The notes under the pieces are model-generated. The model made no database searches. It saw only the letters and a program-made list of their open reading frames with translations, and was not told the origin of the DNA. A program made the position numbers and the translations under genes. Shown piece after piece: positions 29,437-39,678 of a stretch of DNA of 64,000 bases. The stretch's first letter is position 1. The number at the start of each line of letters is the position of its first letter. The stretch comes from Kitasatospora humi. Lineage in GTDB: Bacteria; Actinomycetota; Actinomycetes; Streptomycetales; Streptomycetaceae. The stretch lies in NCBI RefSeq assembly GCF_020907985.1, contig NZ_JAJJPA010000006.1, positions 62,001 through 126,000 on the forward strand, read 5' to 3'.

Positions 29437-30188
29437 AGGCCGCCGCCCAGGGTCACGCCGCCGTCGATCACCAGGGTCTGCCCGGTGATCCAGGACGCCT
29501 GGTCGGAGAGCAGGAAGGCGACCGCGCCGGCGATGTCCTCCGGCAGGCCGAGCCGCTTCAGCGGGTACTGCGCGGCGGCCTCCTCCTCGCGGCCGACGTA
29601 GAGCGCCTCGGCGAACTTGGTCTTCACCACGGCCGGGGCCACCGCGTTGACCCGGATGGCCGGGCCCAGCTCACCGGCCAGCTCCATGGTGAGGCGGGAG
29701 AGGGCGGCCTTGCTCACGCCGTAGATGCCGATGCCGGGTGAGGTGCGCAGACCGGCGACGGAGGAGACGTTGACCACCGAGCCGCCGTGCTCGCCCATCC
29801 AGGCCTGGTGGGCCAGCTTGGTCCAGGCCAGTGGGCCGAGCACGTTGACGGCGAGGATCTTGGCGGCGGCGGCCGGGTCGGTGTCCAGCACGGGGCCGTA
29901 GACCGGGTTGATGCCGGTGTTGTTGACCAGCATGTCGAGCCGGCCGAACGCCGCGATGGTCCGGTCCACCGCGGCCCGCTGGTGCTCGGGGTCGTCGCCC
30001 TTGCCGGCCACCGCGATGGCGTTCTCCTCGCCACCCAGCCCGCGCACCGCGTCGGCGAGCGGCTCGGGATTGCGGGCGGTGATGCAGACCTTGGCCCCCC
30101 GGTCGACCAGCTCCTGGGCGATGCCGAGGCCGATGCCCCGGCTCGCTCCGGTGACCAGGGCCACCTGTCCCTTGAACGTCAGCGTCAT
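29433..30188 (-). CDS. SDR-family oxidoreductase (FabG-like, first gene of the operon)
   Basis: A 251-residue FabG-like short-chain dehydrogenase: VTGASRGIGLGIAQELVDRG, NNTGINPVYGP, VVNVSSVAGL, IYGVSKAALSRL, and C-terminal LLSDQASWITGQTLVIDGG. The Arg in ITARNPEP after beta-2 suggests NADP(H) preference. It likely acts as a 3-hydroxyacyl-CoA or similar dehydrogenase with the acyl-CoA dehydrogenase of the sister operon. It starts at ATG 30188; the promoter and operator at 30214-30256 lie just upstream. First of three coupled genes. Confidence 0.92.
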   Translation of the reverse strand: MTLTFKGQVALVTGASRGIGLGIAQELVDRGAKVCITARNPEPLADAVRGLGGEENAIAVAGKGDDPEHQRAAVDRTIAAFGRLDMLVNNTGINPVYGPVLDTDPAAAAKILAVNVLGPLAWTKLAHQAWMGEHGGSVVNVSSVAGLRTSPGIGIYGVSKAALSRLTMELAGELGPAIRVNAVAPAVVKTKFAEALYVGREEEAAAQYPLKRLGLPEDIAGAVAFLLSDQASWITGQTLVIDGGVTLGGGL

Positions 30189-30210
30189 GGGTCGACCTCG
30201 TTTCGAACGG

Positions 30211-30256
30211 TGACTAAGCGCTTGCTTAGCATGTTGTCCACAGGTCACACTGTCAA
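30211..30256 (-). promoter_or_regulatory. Promoter and TetR operator of the SDR/oxidoreductase operon
   Basis: On the minus strand: TTGACA (30256-30251), 17-nt spacer, CATGCT (-10), overlapped by CTAAGCAAGCGCTTAG (30229-30214) and TCA. It has the same layout, spacing and orientation as the site at 25334, so both operons are almost certainly repressed by the same protein. The divergent tetR at 30294 shares this upstream region. Confidence 0.87.
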
Positions 30257-30293
30257 CACCGCACATCGGCCCGATCATGCGAGGATGTCGGCC

Positions 30294-30902
30294 ATGACCA
30301 CCGCGCAGTTCGCCGATCACTGGCCCGGAGAACGCCCCGAGGCCGCGCGGCGGCTGCTGAGGGCCGCCGTCGAGTCCTTCGCGTCCCGCGGCTTCCACGC
30401 CACCACCACGCGGGACATCGCCACCGGCGCCGGCATGAGCCCGGCCGCGCTCTACATCCACTACCCGTCCAAGGCCGCCCTGCTGGCCGAGATCAGCCGC
30501 GAGGGCCACAGCGCCACGCTGGCACTGGTCGAGGCCGCGGTGGCGAGGAGCGAGCAGCCGCGCGAGCGGATGCGCCTGCTGGTCGAGGACTTCACCGCCT
30601 GGCACGCCCGCGGCCACACGGTCGGGCGGATCGTCAACTACGAGCTGCGCGCGCTGCCGGAGGAGGACTTCGCGGTCGTCGCCGAGTTGCGCCGCCGGAT
30701 CGAGGACACCGTCAAGCAGGTGATCGAGGACGGCATCGCGGCCGGTGCCTTCGCCGACACCGACTCCCGCACCGCCGCCCGCGCCATCACCGGCCTCGGC
30801 ATCGACGTGGCCCGGTGGTACACCGAGCGCAGCACCGAGACCCCGGAGCAGCTCGGCGTCCGCTACGGCGAGCTGGTGCTGCGGATGCTCGGCGCGGCCT
30901 GA
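30294..30902 (+). CDS. TetR-family repressor of the catabolic regulon
   Basis: A 202-residue TetR regulator with the N-terminal helix-turn-helix (GFHATTTRDIATGAGMSPAALYIHYPSKAALL, about residues 33-63) and a ligand-binding domain with RIVNYELRALPEEDF. It is divergent from the SDR operon, and its target is the operator found twice in this region. The operator resembles KstR2 sites, and the protein fits the KstR2/FadR-like group that senses acyl-CoA intermediates; the inducer is inferred, not shown. I prefer ATG 30294 because GAGG lies 8-9 nt upstream; an in-frame ATG at 30285 overlaps that ribosome site. Confidence 0.9.
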   Translation: MTTAQFADHWPGERPEAARRLLRAAVESFASRGFHATTTRDIATGAGMSPAALYIHYPSKAALLAEISREGHSATLALVEAAVARSEQPRERMRLLVEDFTAWHARGHTVGRIVNYELRALPEEDFAVVAELRRRIEDTVKQVIEDGIAAGAFADTDSRTAARAITGLGIDVARWYTERSTETPEQLGVRYGELVLRMLGAA

Positions 30903-30997
30903 CCCCGATCGGCGGTGCCCCGGCGGGCGCCGCGCCGGCGACGGCTCGGCGGTGTGCCCGAGCCGGATCGCCGGCGGGCCGGCGACGGATCGGCGGC

Positions 30998-32647
30998 TCA
31001 GATGCCGGCCTTCAGCGTGTTGTCCAGGTGCGGGCCGAGGTAGCCCAGATAGACCAGTCCGCTCCGGGCCGTGTCGTCGTGGAAGTGCAGCCTGGGCGCC
31101 TTTCCGTTGCCGGCACCGATCCGCAGGTGGGCGCCCATGAAGACCTCGCCGGCCGGGTCGACCTCGGTCGGCACCGGGAAGGTCCGCTGCCGCCGCCAGA
31201 CCGGCCGGCCGGCGGTCTGCGCCGACTCGTCCCGCACCACCTTGCCGGGCGGGAACCGGTGGCCGCCCGGCGGGGGTTGCCGGCACCAGTGCAGGAAGTC
31301 GCGCCAGGCGGCGCCGGAGCGCCGGGCCGCCGCGTAGTCCTGCAGCGCCAGCAGCGCGTCCCAGGCGGTCGCCGCCCAGTCCTCGCCGAGCGCCTGGGCG
31401 TCCAGCCCCACGGTGATCCGCCGGTTCCCGGTGAACCGCAGCGCCGGCAGCTCGCCGAGCCGCTCCAGCAGGGCCGCGAAACCGGTGGGCCCGGGGGGCT
31501 CCGCCTCCGGTGCCCGATAGGCTTCGGCCGCCTCGCCCAACCCTGCGAGGTGCTGCTGGAGGTGCCGCAACCAGCCCTCGGTGCGCCGCAGTTCATCGGC
31601 CCGCTCGGCCAGCTCGACGGCCAGCCCGAGCGCGTACTCCTGCTGTTCCCTCAGCTCCAGGCGCAGTTGGCCGATCTCCGCGCGCCGGGCGGCCTCCTCG
31701 TGGTCGGCCTCCTCCAGCAGTGCGGTCAACACCTCCTGGTCGGCGCGCAGTTGGGCCAGTCCCGGCCCGTCGGGCGAGGCCGGCGCAAAGGTCCCGGCGC
31801 CCGAAGGCCGGGGGCGGGTGCGCAGCGGCGGCAGCGCCGCCAGCTCGGCGGGCAGCGGGGCGCGCGCCGCCAGCCGCCGGGGCAGCCGGGCCACGGCCGC
31901 GGCGGTGTGCGCCGGGTCGGGGTGCCGACCGTGCGGGTGCACGGCCGGGTGGCGGTAGCCGTCCACCGGGGAGGCCGGATCGAGGCCGGGCAGGAAGGTC
32001 CGCACGCCACCGGCGGCGATCCGGTGGTGCGGCAGCGCCCGGTTGAAGGCGGGGACGGCCTCGGACGTCAGCCGGTAGAGCACGGCCAGGCCCACCAGTG
32101 GCCGCCACAGTGCCCGTTCGGACGCACCGGCCGCGGCGGCGTCCACCACCACGGGCAGCCGGCGCGCCCCGTCGCACAGCTCGGCGACCACCCTGCCCAC
32201 GTCGGCCGTCGCCACCACCGCGGGCTCCGCGCGCACGGCGGACGCCCCGTCCCGTGCGGCCAGCCCGGTGAGCAGCGCGGCGGCGAGCTCCGGCGGATCG
32301 TCGTCACCCCCGGCCGTCCGGCCCGGCAGGTGCTCGACCTCCAGGCAGATCCAGGGCTGCGCCCCGTCCGCCCGGGTCCTGATCACCAGCGTGGTCTGCC
32401 GCAGGCCCGGCCCCGTGCCGGCCGGCTCGCGCAGCCGCCAGCGGGTGTGGGCGCCGTCGCGGCCGACCGCCGAGTCGGCGTCCAGCAGCACTCCGGGGGC
32501 CGGCGCGGTGCGCCCCTGGCCGATCGCCGCGGTGGGGTGGCCGCGCTGTTCGCCGAGCCGGCGGCGCAGCAGTTCGTCGGCCCGGGCCCCCGAAGCGACG
32601 TAGTCGTAGCCGCTGGTGACGATCATCCGGTAGGTGCCGGTCTCCAT
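30998..32647 (-). CDS. Orphan coiled-coil protein with a compact C-terminal module
   Basis: A 549-residue protein that I cannot assign to a named family. N-terminal part (1-150): YRMIVTSGYDYVASGARADELLRRRL, then beta-rich sequence with WICLEVEHLPG. Middle (about 250-430): helical, with a heptad-rich coiled coil LAQLRADQEVLTALLEEADH ... AEIGQLRLELREQQ. C-terminal about 110 residues (FTGNRRITVG ... LHFHDDTARSGLVYLGYLGPHL) look like a self-contained module that I recall at the ends of many unrelated actinobacterial proteins. It has no signal or membrane segment. It starts at ATG 32647 and is a single-gene unit. A conflict or defence role is possible but not supported by the neighbours. Confidence 0.65.
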   Translation of the reverse strand: METGTYRMIVTSGYDYVASGARADELLRRRLGEQRGHPTAAIGQGRTAPAPGVLLDADSAVGRDGAHTRWRLREPAGTGPGLRQTTLVIRTRADGAQPWICLEVEHLPGRTAGGDDDPPELAAALLTGLAARDGASAVRAEPAVVATADVGRVVAELCDGARRLPVVVDAAAAGASERALWRPLVGLAVLYRLTSEAVPAFNRALPHHRIAAGGVRTFLPGLDPASPVDGYRHPAVHPHGRHPDPAHTAAAVARLPRRLAARAPLPAELAALPPLRTRPRPSGAGTFAPASPDGPGLAQLRADQEVLTALLEEADHEEAARRAEIGQLRLELREQQEYALGLAVELAERADELRRTEGWLRHLQQHLAGLGEAAEAYRAPEAEPPGPTGFAALLERLGELPALRFTGNRRITVGLDAQALGEDWAATAWDALLALQDYAAARRSGAAWRDFLHWCRQPPPGGHRFPPGKVVRDESAQTAGRPVWRRQRTFPVPTEVDPAGEVFMGAHLRIGAGNGKAPRLHFHDDTARSGLVYLGYLGPHLDNTLKAGI

Positions 32648-32780
32648 GGGGGCCGCCTGTCTGCCGCGCCGACGGGGTGTCAGCCAGTGTCGCAGCGGCC
32701 CGGACGGCACCACCAGCTCCAACTGACGGAGTACCCGCCCGTTGCCCGCGGCGACGGGCCGGGCTGCGGTGGCTCGGCGG

Positions 32781-32826
32781 CCCCGCACGGCCGGGTGCCG
32801 CTCATCCGCAGCCGAGCCGTGCGGGG
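32781..32826 (-). terminator. Hairpin in the 328-nt gap after the secreted protease gene
   Basis: Perfect 11-bp arms CCCCGCACGGC / GCCGTGCGGGG with a 24-nt loop, in the gap 32648-32975 between the protease stop and the next minus-strand gene. Likely the protease terminator. The rest of the gap is GC-rich with smaller inverted repeats and no gene I can support. Confidence 0.55.
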
Positions 32827-32975
32827 TGCCCGCCCCGTCCTCTTCGGGGCAGCGGGCGGGCCCGTCTCAGGGCGCGCACCAGCCGGGCGCCCCGCCGGGG
32901 ATCGTCCCGGGCGACTCGCACCTGCCGGCTGGGGCCGGTCCGGCCGCACGGGGCGCCCCGGCGGGGCCTGGCGGG

Positions 32976-33848
32976 TCACTTCGGCAGGGTGCATCCCGGC
33001 AGCGTCAGGTCCAGCTTGTTGCCGGGCGCGAAGCACGCCGGGATCTCGTAGGTCTCCTCGGCGTAGTTGGTGCCCTGGTGCACCGTGACCTTGCCGTTGG
33101 CGGCGACCTCGCAGGGGTTGTCGAGGGTGCAGCGGCCGCCGTCCTCGTTGCCGGTGTTGTTGACGGCCACCACCAGACCGGTGTTGGTGTCGATCACCGG
33201 GGAGCCGGAGGTCCCGCCGATGGTGTTGCAGCCGGAGGTGTAGCGGACCGAGTCCTTCCAGGTCCAGCTCGCCTCCTTCAACTCGTAGACGAAGCCGCTG
33301 ATGTTGCAGCTGTAGGTGGCCTGCCAGTAGCCGGAGACCACCTCGATCGGGGTGCCGGCCGTGGGGTGGCTCGCGGAGATCGTCAACGGGCTGATGCCGT
33401 ACTGCTGTTGGATGTCGTCGTAGCTCTCGGGGAGTCGATAGAGCGTCACGTCCGTGTTGGTCATGGTCGAGTAGACGACGCTACTGGCCTGGAGGTCGCC
33501 GATCGAGTCGCCGGAGTCGTCGAGCACGGTGAAGTCGCGACTGGACGGCTGGTTGGTGATCACCTGACCCGGGCTGGGCATGCCGGTTTCCAGGCAGTGC
33601 CCGTTGGTCATCACCAGCGCCGGGTCCGATCCTTGGGAATTGGGCATCCTGATGATGGAACCGGAGCAGTCGTCGAGCGCCACGGTGCCGGCGAAGGTGA
33701 CGGTCGCGGCGTGCGGTGCGCGAGGGGCGGCGTTGGCGTGAGCGGTCGGTGCGGCGGCGGGCACGGCCTGCGCGGGGGCGGAGACGGCCAGCGTGCCGGC
33801 GCCGGCGAGCAGGGTCACGGCCAGCGCGCCGCTGAGGGGCAGCTTCAT
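32976..33848 (-). CDS. Secreted trypsin-like (S1-type) serine protease
   Basis: A 290-residue exported protease. Residues 1-28 are a Sec signal (ALAVTLLAGAGTLAVSAPAQA). The trypsin-fold triad is visible: His in ALVMTNGHCLE, Asp in NTDVTLYRLP and Ser in TIGGTSGSPVIDT. Conserved cysteines (DDCSGS...GHC, YSCNISG, SGCNTIGG, RCTLDNPC, ACFAP...PGC) suggest several disulphides and an extracellular place. It resembles the trypsin-like peptidase family of Streptomyces rather than the SGPA/SGPB type, and no long propeptide is seen. Starts at ATG 33848. A single-gene unit. Confidence 0.88.
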   Translation of the reverse strand: MKLPLSGALAVTLLAGAGTLAVSAPAQAVPAAAPTAHANAAPRAPHAATVTFAGTVALDDCSGSIIRMPNSQGSDPALVMTNGHCLETGMPSPGQVITNQPSSRDFTVLDDSGDSIGDLQASSVVYSTMTNTDVTLYRLPESYDDIQQQYGISPLTISASHPTAGTPIEVVSGYWQATYSCNISGFVYELKEASWTWKDSVRYTSGCNTIGGTSGSPVIDTNTGLVVAVNNTGNEDGGRCTLDNPCEVAANGKVTVHQGTNYAEETYEIPACFAPGNKLDLTLPGCTLPK

Positions 33849-34012
33849 GTGCGGGCTCCTCTGAGGTGTGGGGGTCCCGCAAATTTGTCCTGCGCATGAC
33901 GAGCTGTCAAGTGTTCCTGCGAGCCCGCTGGGAACGCGCTGGTAGCGCGCGTACCGCGCGGGTCGGGGTGCACCGGTGGCGGCCTTCCGCGTCAACGCGA
34001 CCCAGGGGAGGG

Positions 34013-36169
34013 TCAGTTCCGCTCGGAGGTCGACTCCAGGATCCGCTTGACGATCTCCTCGGGGCGGGACGGCCTGCCGAAGTACCAGCCCTGGGCCCGG
34101 TCGCAGCCCATCGAGCGCAGCCGCTCCGCGTGGTCGGCGTTCTCCACGCCCTCCGCGGTGACGGTCAGCCCAAGGGTGTGGGCGAGCGACACCAGGCCGC
34201 TGACGATCCGCCACCCCAGCACCTGCTCGCGCCCGCTGTCCTTGAGGTCGCTGACGAACGAGCCGGCGATCTTCAGGCTGCCGACCGGCAGGTCCCGCAG
34301 GTAGGCGAGGTTCGACCAGCCCGTCCCGAAGTCGTCGATGGCCAGCGAAACGCCCATGTCCACCAGCGAGTTGAGGGCACGCAGCGAGTCGTCCTCGGGG
34401 CCCATCACGGCGCTCTCGGTGATCTCCAGCTGCAGCCGCTTGGGATCCAGCCCGGTGGTCCGCAGGATCCGGTCGATGTCCGCGACCAGCCCGGCGTTGC
34501 GCAGCTGACGGACCGCCAGGTTGACATTGAGGTGCGGCGCCCGGGCACCGAACCGCTGCACCCAGTCGGCCGCTTGGCCGCAGGCCTGCTCCAGCACCCA
34601 CCGGCCGAGCGGCATGATCAGACCGGTCTCCTCGGCGGTGCCGATGAACTCGTCGGGCCCCAGCACGCCCAACTGCGGGTGCCGCCAACGGACCAGCGCC
34701 TCCACCGAGGAGAGCGAGCCGTCGTCCAGCCGGCAGAGCGGCTGGTAGTCGATGAAGAACTCGCCGCGGTCCAGCGCCACCGGCATCCGCACCGAGACGG
34801 CGTAGCGGCTGACCGAACGGGCGTTGCGCTGCGGATCGAAGAGCGTCCAGCGGCCGCGCCCCTCCTCCTTGGCGCGGTAGAGGGTCAGATCGGCGGCCCG
34901 CACCGCGGCCAGCGGAGTGGTCGCCGCCACCGGCCGCTCCAGCACGCCGACGCTGGCGCCGACCGCCAGCCGGTGCCCGTCGATCGGCACCGGCTTGGAG
35001 AGCGCGGCCAGCACCGTCTTCGCGGCGGCCACCGCCTCCTGCTCGCCCCGGCAGTTCTCCAGCAGCACCACGAACTCGTCGCCGCCCAGCCGCGCCACCA
35101 TGTGTCCCAGGGGCCGCAGCGCGGACTCCAGCCGCAGCGCCACCGCGGCCAGCAGCTGGTCGCCCATCTCGTGGCCCAGGCTGTCGTTGACCACCTTGAA
35201 GCCGTCGAGGTCGACGTAGCACAGCCCGAACCGGGCCCCGGGCTCGGGCGAGTCGAAGACCGCCTCCAGCCGCTCGAAGAACGCCGAGCGGTTGGGCAGC
35301 CCGGTCAGCGGGTCGTGGTTGGCCTGGTGGCGCAGCCGCTCCTGGAGGCGGTACCGGTCGGTGACGTCCTCCATCATCGCGACCTGGTAGACCGGCGTGC
35401 CGTTGTCGTCGCGGATCAGGGAGTTGGTCAGGTGGGTCCAGACCACCTCGCCACCCTGGCGGTAGTACGGCTTGTCGAACGAGATGTGCTCGCGCTTGCC
35501 GCTGACCATCTCCTCGTAGGCCTCCCAGACGCCGGGGCTGTCCTCGGGGTGCACCAGGTCGGTCACCCGGCGCCCCTGCAGCTCCTCCGCGCTCACCTGG
35601 AAGATGTCCTGCATCGCCTTGTTGACCGCCAGGATGTTGCCCGCGACGTCGGCGATGCCGATGCCGATCGCCGCCGACTCGAAGAGCGCCCGGAACCGGG
35701 CCTCCGACTCGCGCAGGGCCCGCTCCGCCTCCCGGCGGGCGGTGTCGGCGGCGAACCGGATCGCCTCCTGCTCCTGGAGGGTGCGCTCGCGCAACGCGCC
35801 GGCCCAGCCGGCGGCGAACGCCCCGGCCAGTTCGGCGAGCACCGGCTGACCTGGCTCGCCCGCGTGCAGCAGGCCGATCGCCCGGGCCAGCAGGTCGGGG
35901 TCGGTGAACTGGGCCTCGACCAGCGCGGCACCGGCCTCGGCGGCGGGCCCCGGGTCGAGCAGCGGGGTGGCCTGCGCCTCGTGCAGCAGCGCGGTGGTGC
36001 GGCTGACCAGGCGGTGCAGTGCGTCGGGGTGCATGGCCGCGCCCTGGCTGCTGCGCAGCAGGCGGGCCCACTCCTCGGCGTCGGGCACGCCGGCGGCCGC
36101 CCGGACCGGGGGTTCGGGCGGGGAGGGTGCGGTCGTGTCGGGCAGGTCCGACGGGGGAGGCGTGGTCAC
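34013..36169 (-). CDS. PAS-GGDEF-EAL cyclic-di-GMP protein
   Basis: A 718-residue cytoplasmic protein: N-terminal helical region (30-150), PAS/PAC (about 155-275; RFRALFESAAIGIGIADVAGNI), GGDEF diguanylate cyclase domain (about 285-450; motif GGDEF at 362-366 intact) and EAL phosphodiesterase domain (about 460-710; EAL at 490-492, DDFGTGWSNLAYL, AEGVEN). Both domains look catalytically complete, though no RxxD inhibitory site is seen before GGDEF. In Streptomyces such proteins (RmdA/Cdg group) control c-di-GMP and thereby BldD and development. GTG start at 36169 overlaps the upstream methyltransferase stop in a GTGA junction, so both are translated together. Confidence 0.9.
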   Translation of the reverse strand: MTTPPPSDLPDTTAPSPPEPPVRAAAGVPDAEEWARLLRSSQGAAMHPDALHRLVSRTTALLHEAQATPLLDPGPAAEAGAALVEAQFTDPDLLARAIGLLHAGEPGQPVLAELAGAFAAGWAGALRERTLQEQEAIRFAADTARREAERALRESEARFRALFESAAIGIGIADVAGNILAVNKAMQDIFQVSAEELQGRRVTDLVHPEDSPGVWEAYEEMVSGKREHISFDKPYYRQGGEVVWTHLTNSLIRDDNGTPVYQVAMMEDVTDRYRLQERLRHQANHDPLTGLPNRSAFFERLEAVFDSPEPGARFGLCYVDLDGFKVVNDSLGHEMGDQLLAAVALRLESALRPLGHMVARLGGDEFVVLLENCRGEQEAVAAAKTVLAALSKPVPIDGHRLAVGASVGVLERPVAATTPLAAVRAADLTLYRAKEEGRGRWTLFDPQRNARSVSRYAVSVRMPVALDRGEFFIDYQPLCRLDDGSLSSVEALVRWRHPQLGVLGPDEFIGTAEETGLIMPLGRWVLEQACGQAADWVQRFGARAPHLNVNLAVRQLRNAGLVADIDRILRTTGLDPKRLQLEITESAVMGPEDDSLRALNSLVDMGVSLAIDDFGTGWSNLAYLRDLPVGSLKIAGSFVSDLKDSGREQVLGWRIVSGLVSLAHTLGLTVTAEGVENADHAERLRSMGCDRAQGWYFGRPSRPEEIVKRILESTSERN

Positions 36170-36972
36170 GGCAGCAGCCCAACGCCGACCACGCCGACCA
36201 TCCGCTCCGGGTTCTCGCTGACCTCGGCGGGCTCGTCCGGACGCCACTGCGGCAGGTAGACCAGCCCGGGCTCGACCAGCCGGAAACCGTCGAAGAAGCC
36301 GCTGATCCGCTCCACCGAGCGCATCGTCATCGGGGTCGGGGTACGGCTGTACAGGGCCTGGTGCGTCTCGGTCTGGTCCGGGCGGCCCTCCAGCGAGGCG
36401 TGGCAGAGCGCCAGCGCGCTGCCGGCGGGCAGGGCGTCGCGCAGGGTGCGCACGATGCCCTCCGGGTCCTGCTCGTCGGTGACGAAGTGCAGCACGGCGA
36501 TCAGCAGCAGCGCGACCGGCTCACCGGGCGCCAGCAGGTCGGCCACCTCGGGCCGGGCCAGCAGGTCGGCGGGATCGGTCAGGTCGGCGTCCACCACGGT
36601 GGAGAGCTCGTCGTCCTCCAGGAGCAGGCGACTGTGCGCGACCGCCACCGGGTCGTTGTCCACGTAGACCACGCGGCTGTCCGGCCGGAACGCCCGGGCC
36701 ACCTCGTGCACCGCGCCGAAGGTCGGGATGCCGGAGCCGATGTCCAGGAACCGGGTGAAGCCCCGTTCGGCCAGGTAGGTGACCGCGCGGCGGAGGAAGG
36801 CCCGGTTGGCCCGCATGATCAACGGCAGATCGGGCCACATCTCGATCGCCTCACGTGCCATCTCACGGTCGGCGGCGAAGTTGTGCGAACCACCCAGGTA
36901 GTAGTCGTACACGCGGGCCGCTGCCGGACGGTCCAGGTCCATGCCCTCGGGCACCCACGATGGTCGCCGCAT
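36166..36972 (-). CDS. DUF574-type SAM-dependent methyltransferase
   Basis: A 268-residue member of the actinobacterial methyltransferase family PF04672 (DUF574). Diagnostic features are DRPAAARVYDYYLGGSHNFAADRE near the N-terminus, the SAM motif FLDIGSGIPTFG, RVVYVDNDPVAVAHSRLLL and ALLLIAVLHFVTDEQDP. The family is abundant in Streptomyces; substrates are mostly unknown. It ends in a GTGA overlap with the c-di-GMP gene. Starts at ATG 36972. A link between methylation and c-di-GMP signalling is suggested only by this coupling. Confidence 0.88.
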   Translation of the reverse strand: MRRPSWVPEGMDLDRPAAARVYDYYLGGSHNFAADREMAREAIEMWPDLPLIMRANRAFLRRAVTYLAERGFTRFLDIGSGIPTFGAVHEVARAFRPDSRVVYVDNDPVAVAHSRLLLEDDELSTVVDADLTDPADLLARPEVADLLAPGEPVALLLIAVLHFVTDEQDPEGIVRTLRDALPAGSALALCHASLEGRPDQTETHQALYSRTPTPMTMRSVERISGFFDGFRLVEPGLVYLPQWRPDEPAEVSENPERMVGVVGVGLLP

Positions 36973-37130
36973 CTGGGACCCCTTCCGACACAGGATTAGA
37001 CAAGAGGCACAAAGATCATCCTATCGACGCCGATGGCGTCGCAACCGGCCGCGGCGCGGTGGGGGGATGGGGCAGCCGACGTCCCTGAAGCTATCAGGGC
37101 CGCCGGCCGATCTTCGCACCACCCGCTCGG

Positions 37131-38957
<1,827 letters not shown>

Positions 38958-39029
38958 GGTGAGGGCTGACTCCTGACGTGGGTTCTGACGTGGGTGGGGT
39001 AGTGGACGGCCTGACTGTGGTGCGCTGTG

Positions 39030-39149
39030 CTCACCCGGCGCTGCCGGCGCTTACTCGGCCGGCGTTGCCGGGGCGTGCTCGGCCGGCGTTGCCGGGGCGT
39101 GCTCGGCCGGCGTTGCCGGGGCGTGCTCGGCCGGCGCCGCCGGGGCGTG
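39030..39149. repeat. 24-nt tandem repeats between glmS and the next gene
   Basis: Four near-identical units of CTCGGCCGGCGTTGCCGGGG plus CGTG (39054, 39078, 39102, 39126; the last has two changes), preceded by one degenerate unit at 39030. The array ends one base before the stop codon of the 93-residue gene and lies in the upstream region of glmS. Each unit contains CCGGCGTTGCCGG, able to fold into a short hairpin. The copy number is likely to vary between strains. Confidence 0.85.
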
Positions 39150-39150
39150 C

Positions 39151-39432
39151 TCAGCCGTAGACGATGCGCCGCAGCTGGCGCGCCGACAGCTCCGGGGCGA
39201 CCACCCGGCGACCGGGCAGCTCCTCGGCGATCCGACTGAAGATCTGCTCGTTGGTCAGCCCGCGGGCCTGAAGCTCGGTGTGCCGCCGCCGCACGTAGTC
39301 CGTGGTCGTCTCGGAGAAGTACGCGAGCACCTCGGCCACCACCCGGGCGGCTTCCCGGGGCCCGAGCGCACTGGTCCGGGCGAGGTGGGCGAGCAGGTCC
39401 GCGTGCGGCGCTGGAGGAGGAGAGCTGGACAC
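39151..39432 (-). CDS. Small helical hypothetical protein upstream of glmS
   Basis: A 93-residue, mostly helical protein, with REAARVVAEVLAYFSETTTDYVRRRH in the middle and RIAEELPGRRVVAPELSARQLRRIVYG at the end. I do not recognise a named family; similar short proteins stand in the same place before glmS in Streptomyces as I recall. The start is uncertain: GTG at 39432 gives this length but has no good ribosome site, and the frame remains open upstream. It lies on the same strand as glmS, with the tandem repeat array between them, so it may be co-transcribed. Confidence 0.6.
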   Translation of the reverse strand: MSSSPPPAPHADLLAHLARTSALGPREAARVVAEVLAYFSETTTDYVRRRHTELQARGLTNEQIFSRIAEELPGRRVVAPELSARQLRRIVYG

Positions 39433-39642
39433 GGAGGGTGAGCTTAGGTGGCCACTCCGAGAAAACCAAGAATCCTGCCCGATATCGGGCAGGATCCCGC
39501 CGTTCAGCCTATCCGCGGGTCCGATGCCGGAGGCGACGGGCATGACCGAGCCGCACATCCGTCCCGCCGGGCGCCGGCCGTCCAGCTGATCGACGACTAC
39601 GACGACTACGGGGTCCCCCTGTACGTAGAACTGGGGTTCGAG

Positions 39643-39676
39643 CTGCGGCTGACGCCGAGCTCGGAGTCAGCCGCAG
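39643..39676 (-). terminator. Terminator of the alpha/beta hydrolase gene
   Basis: 11-bp perfect arms (CTGCGGCTGAC / GTCAGCCGCAG) with a 12-nt, itself palindromic loop, ending 2 nt from the hydrolase stop codon on its 3' side. Confidence 0.75.
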
Positions 39677-39678
39677 CC

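Noticed and set aside
39030..39149. CRISPR array
   Set aside because: The units are directly adjacent with no unique spacers, and there are no cas genes; it is a simple tandem repeat.
38958..39150. glmS ribozyme
   Set aside because: No conserved core or pseudoknot sequence is seen; the region is occupied by 24-nt repeats.
39586..39678. Plus-strand peptide LIDDYDDYGVPLYVELGFEL near the hydrolase terminator
   Set aside because: It runs through the terminator hairpin and has no start with a ribosome site; probably chance.
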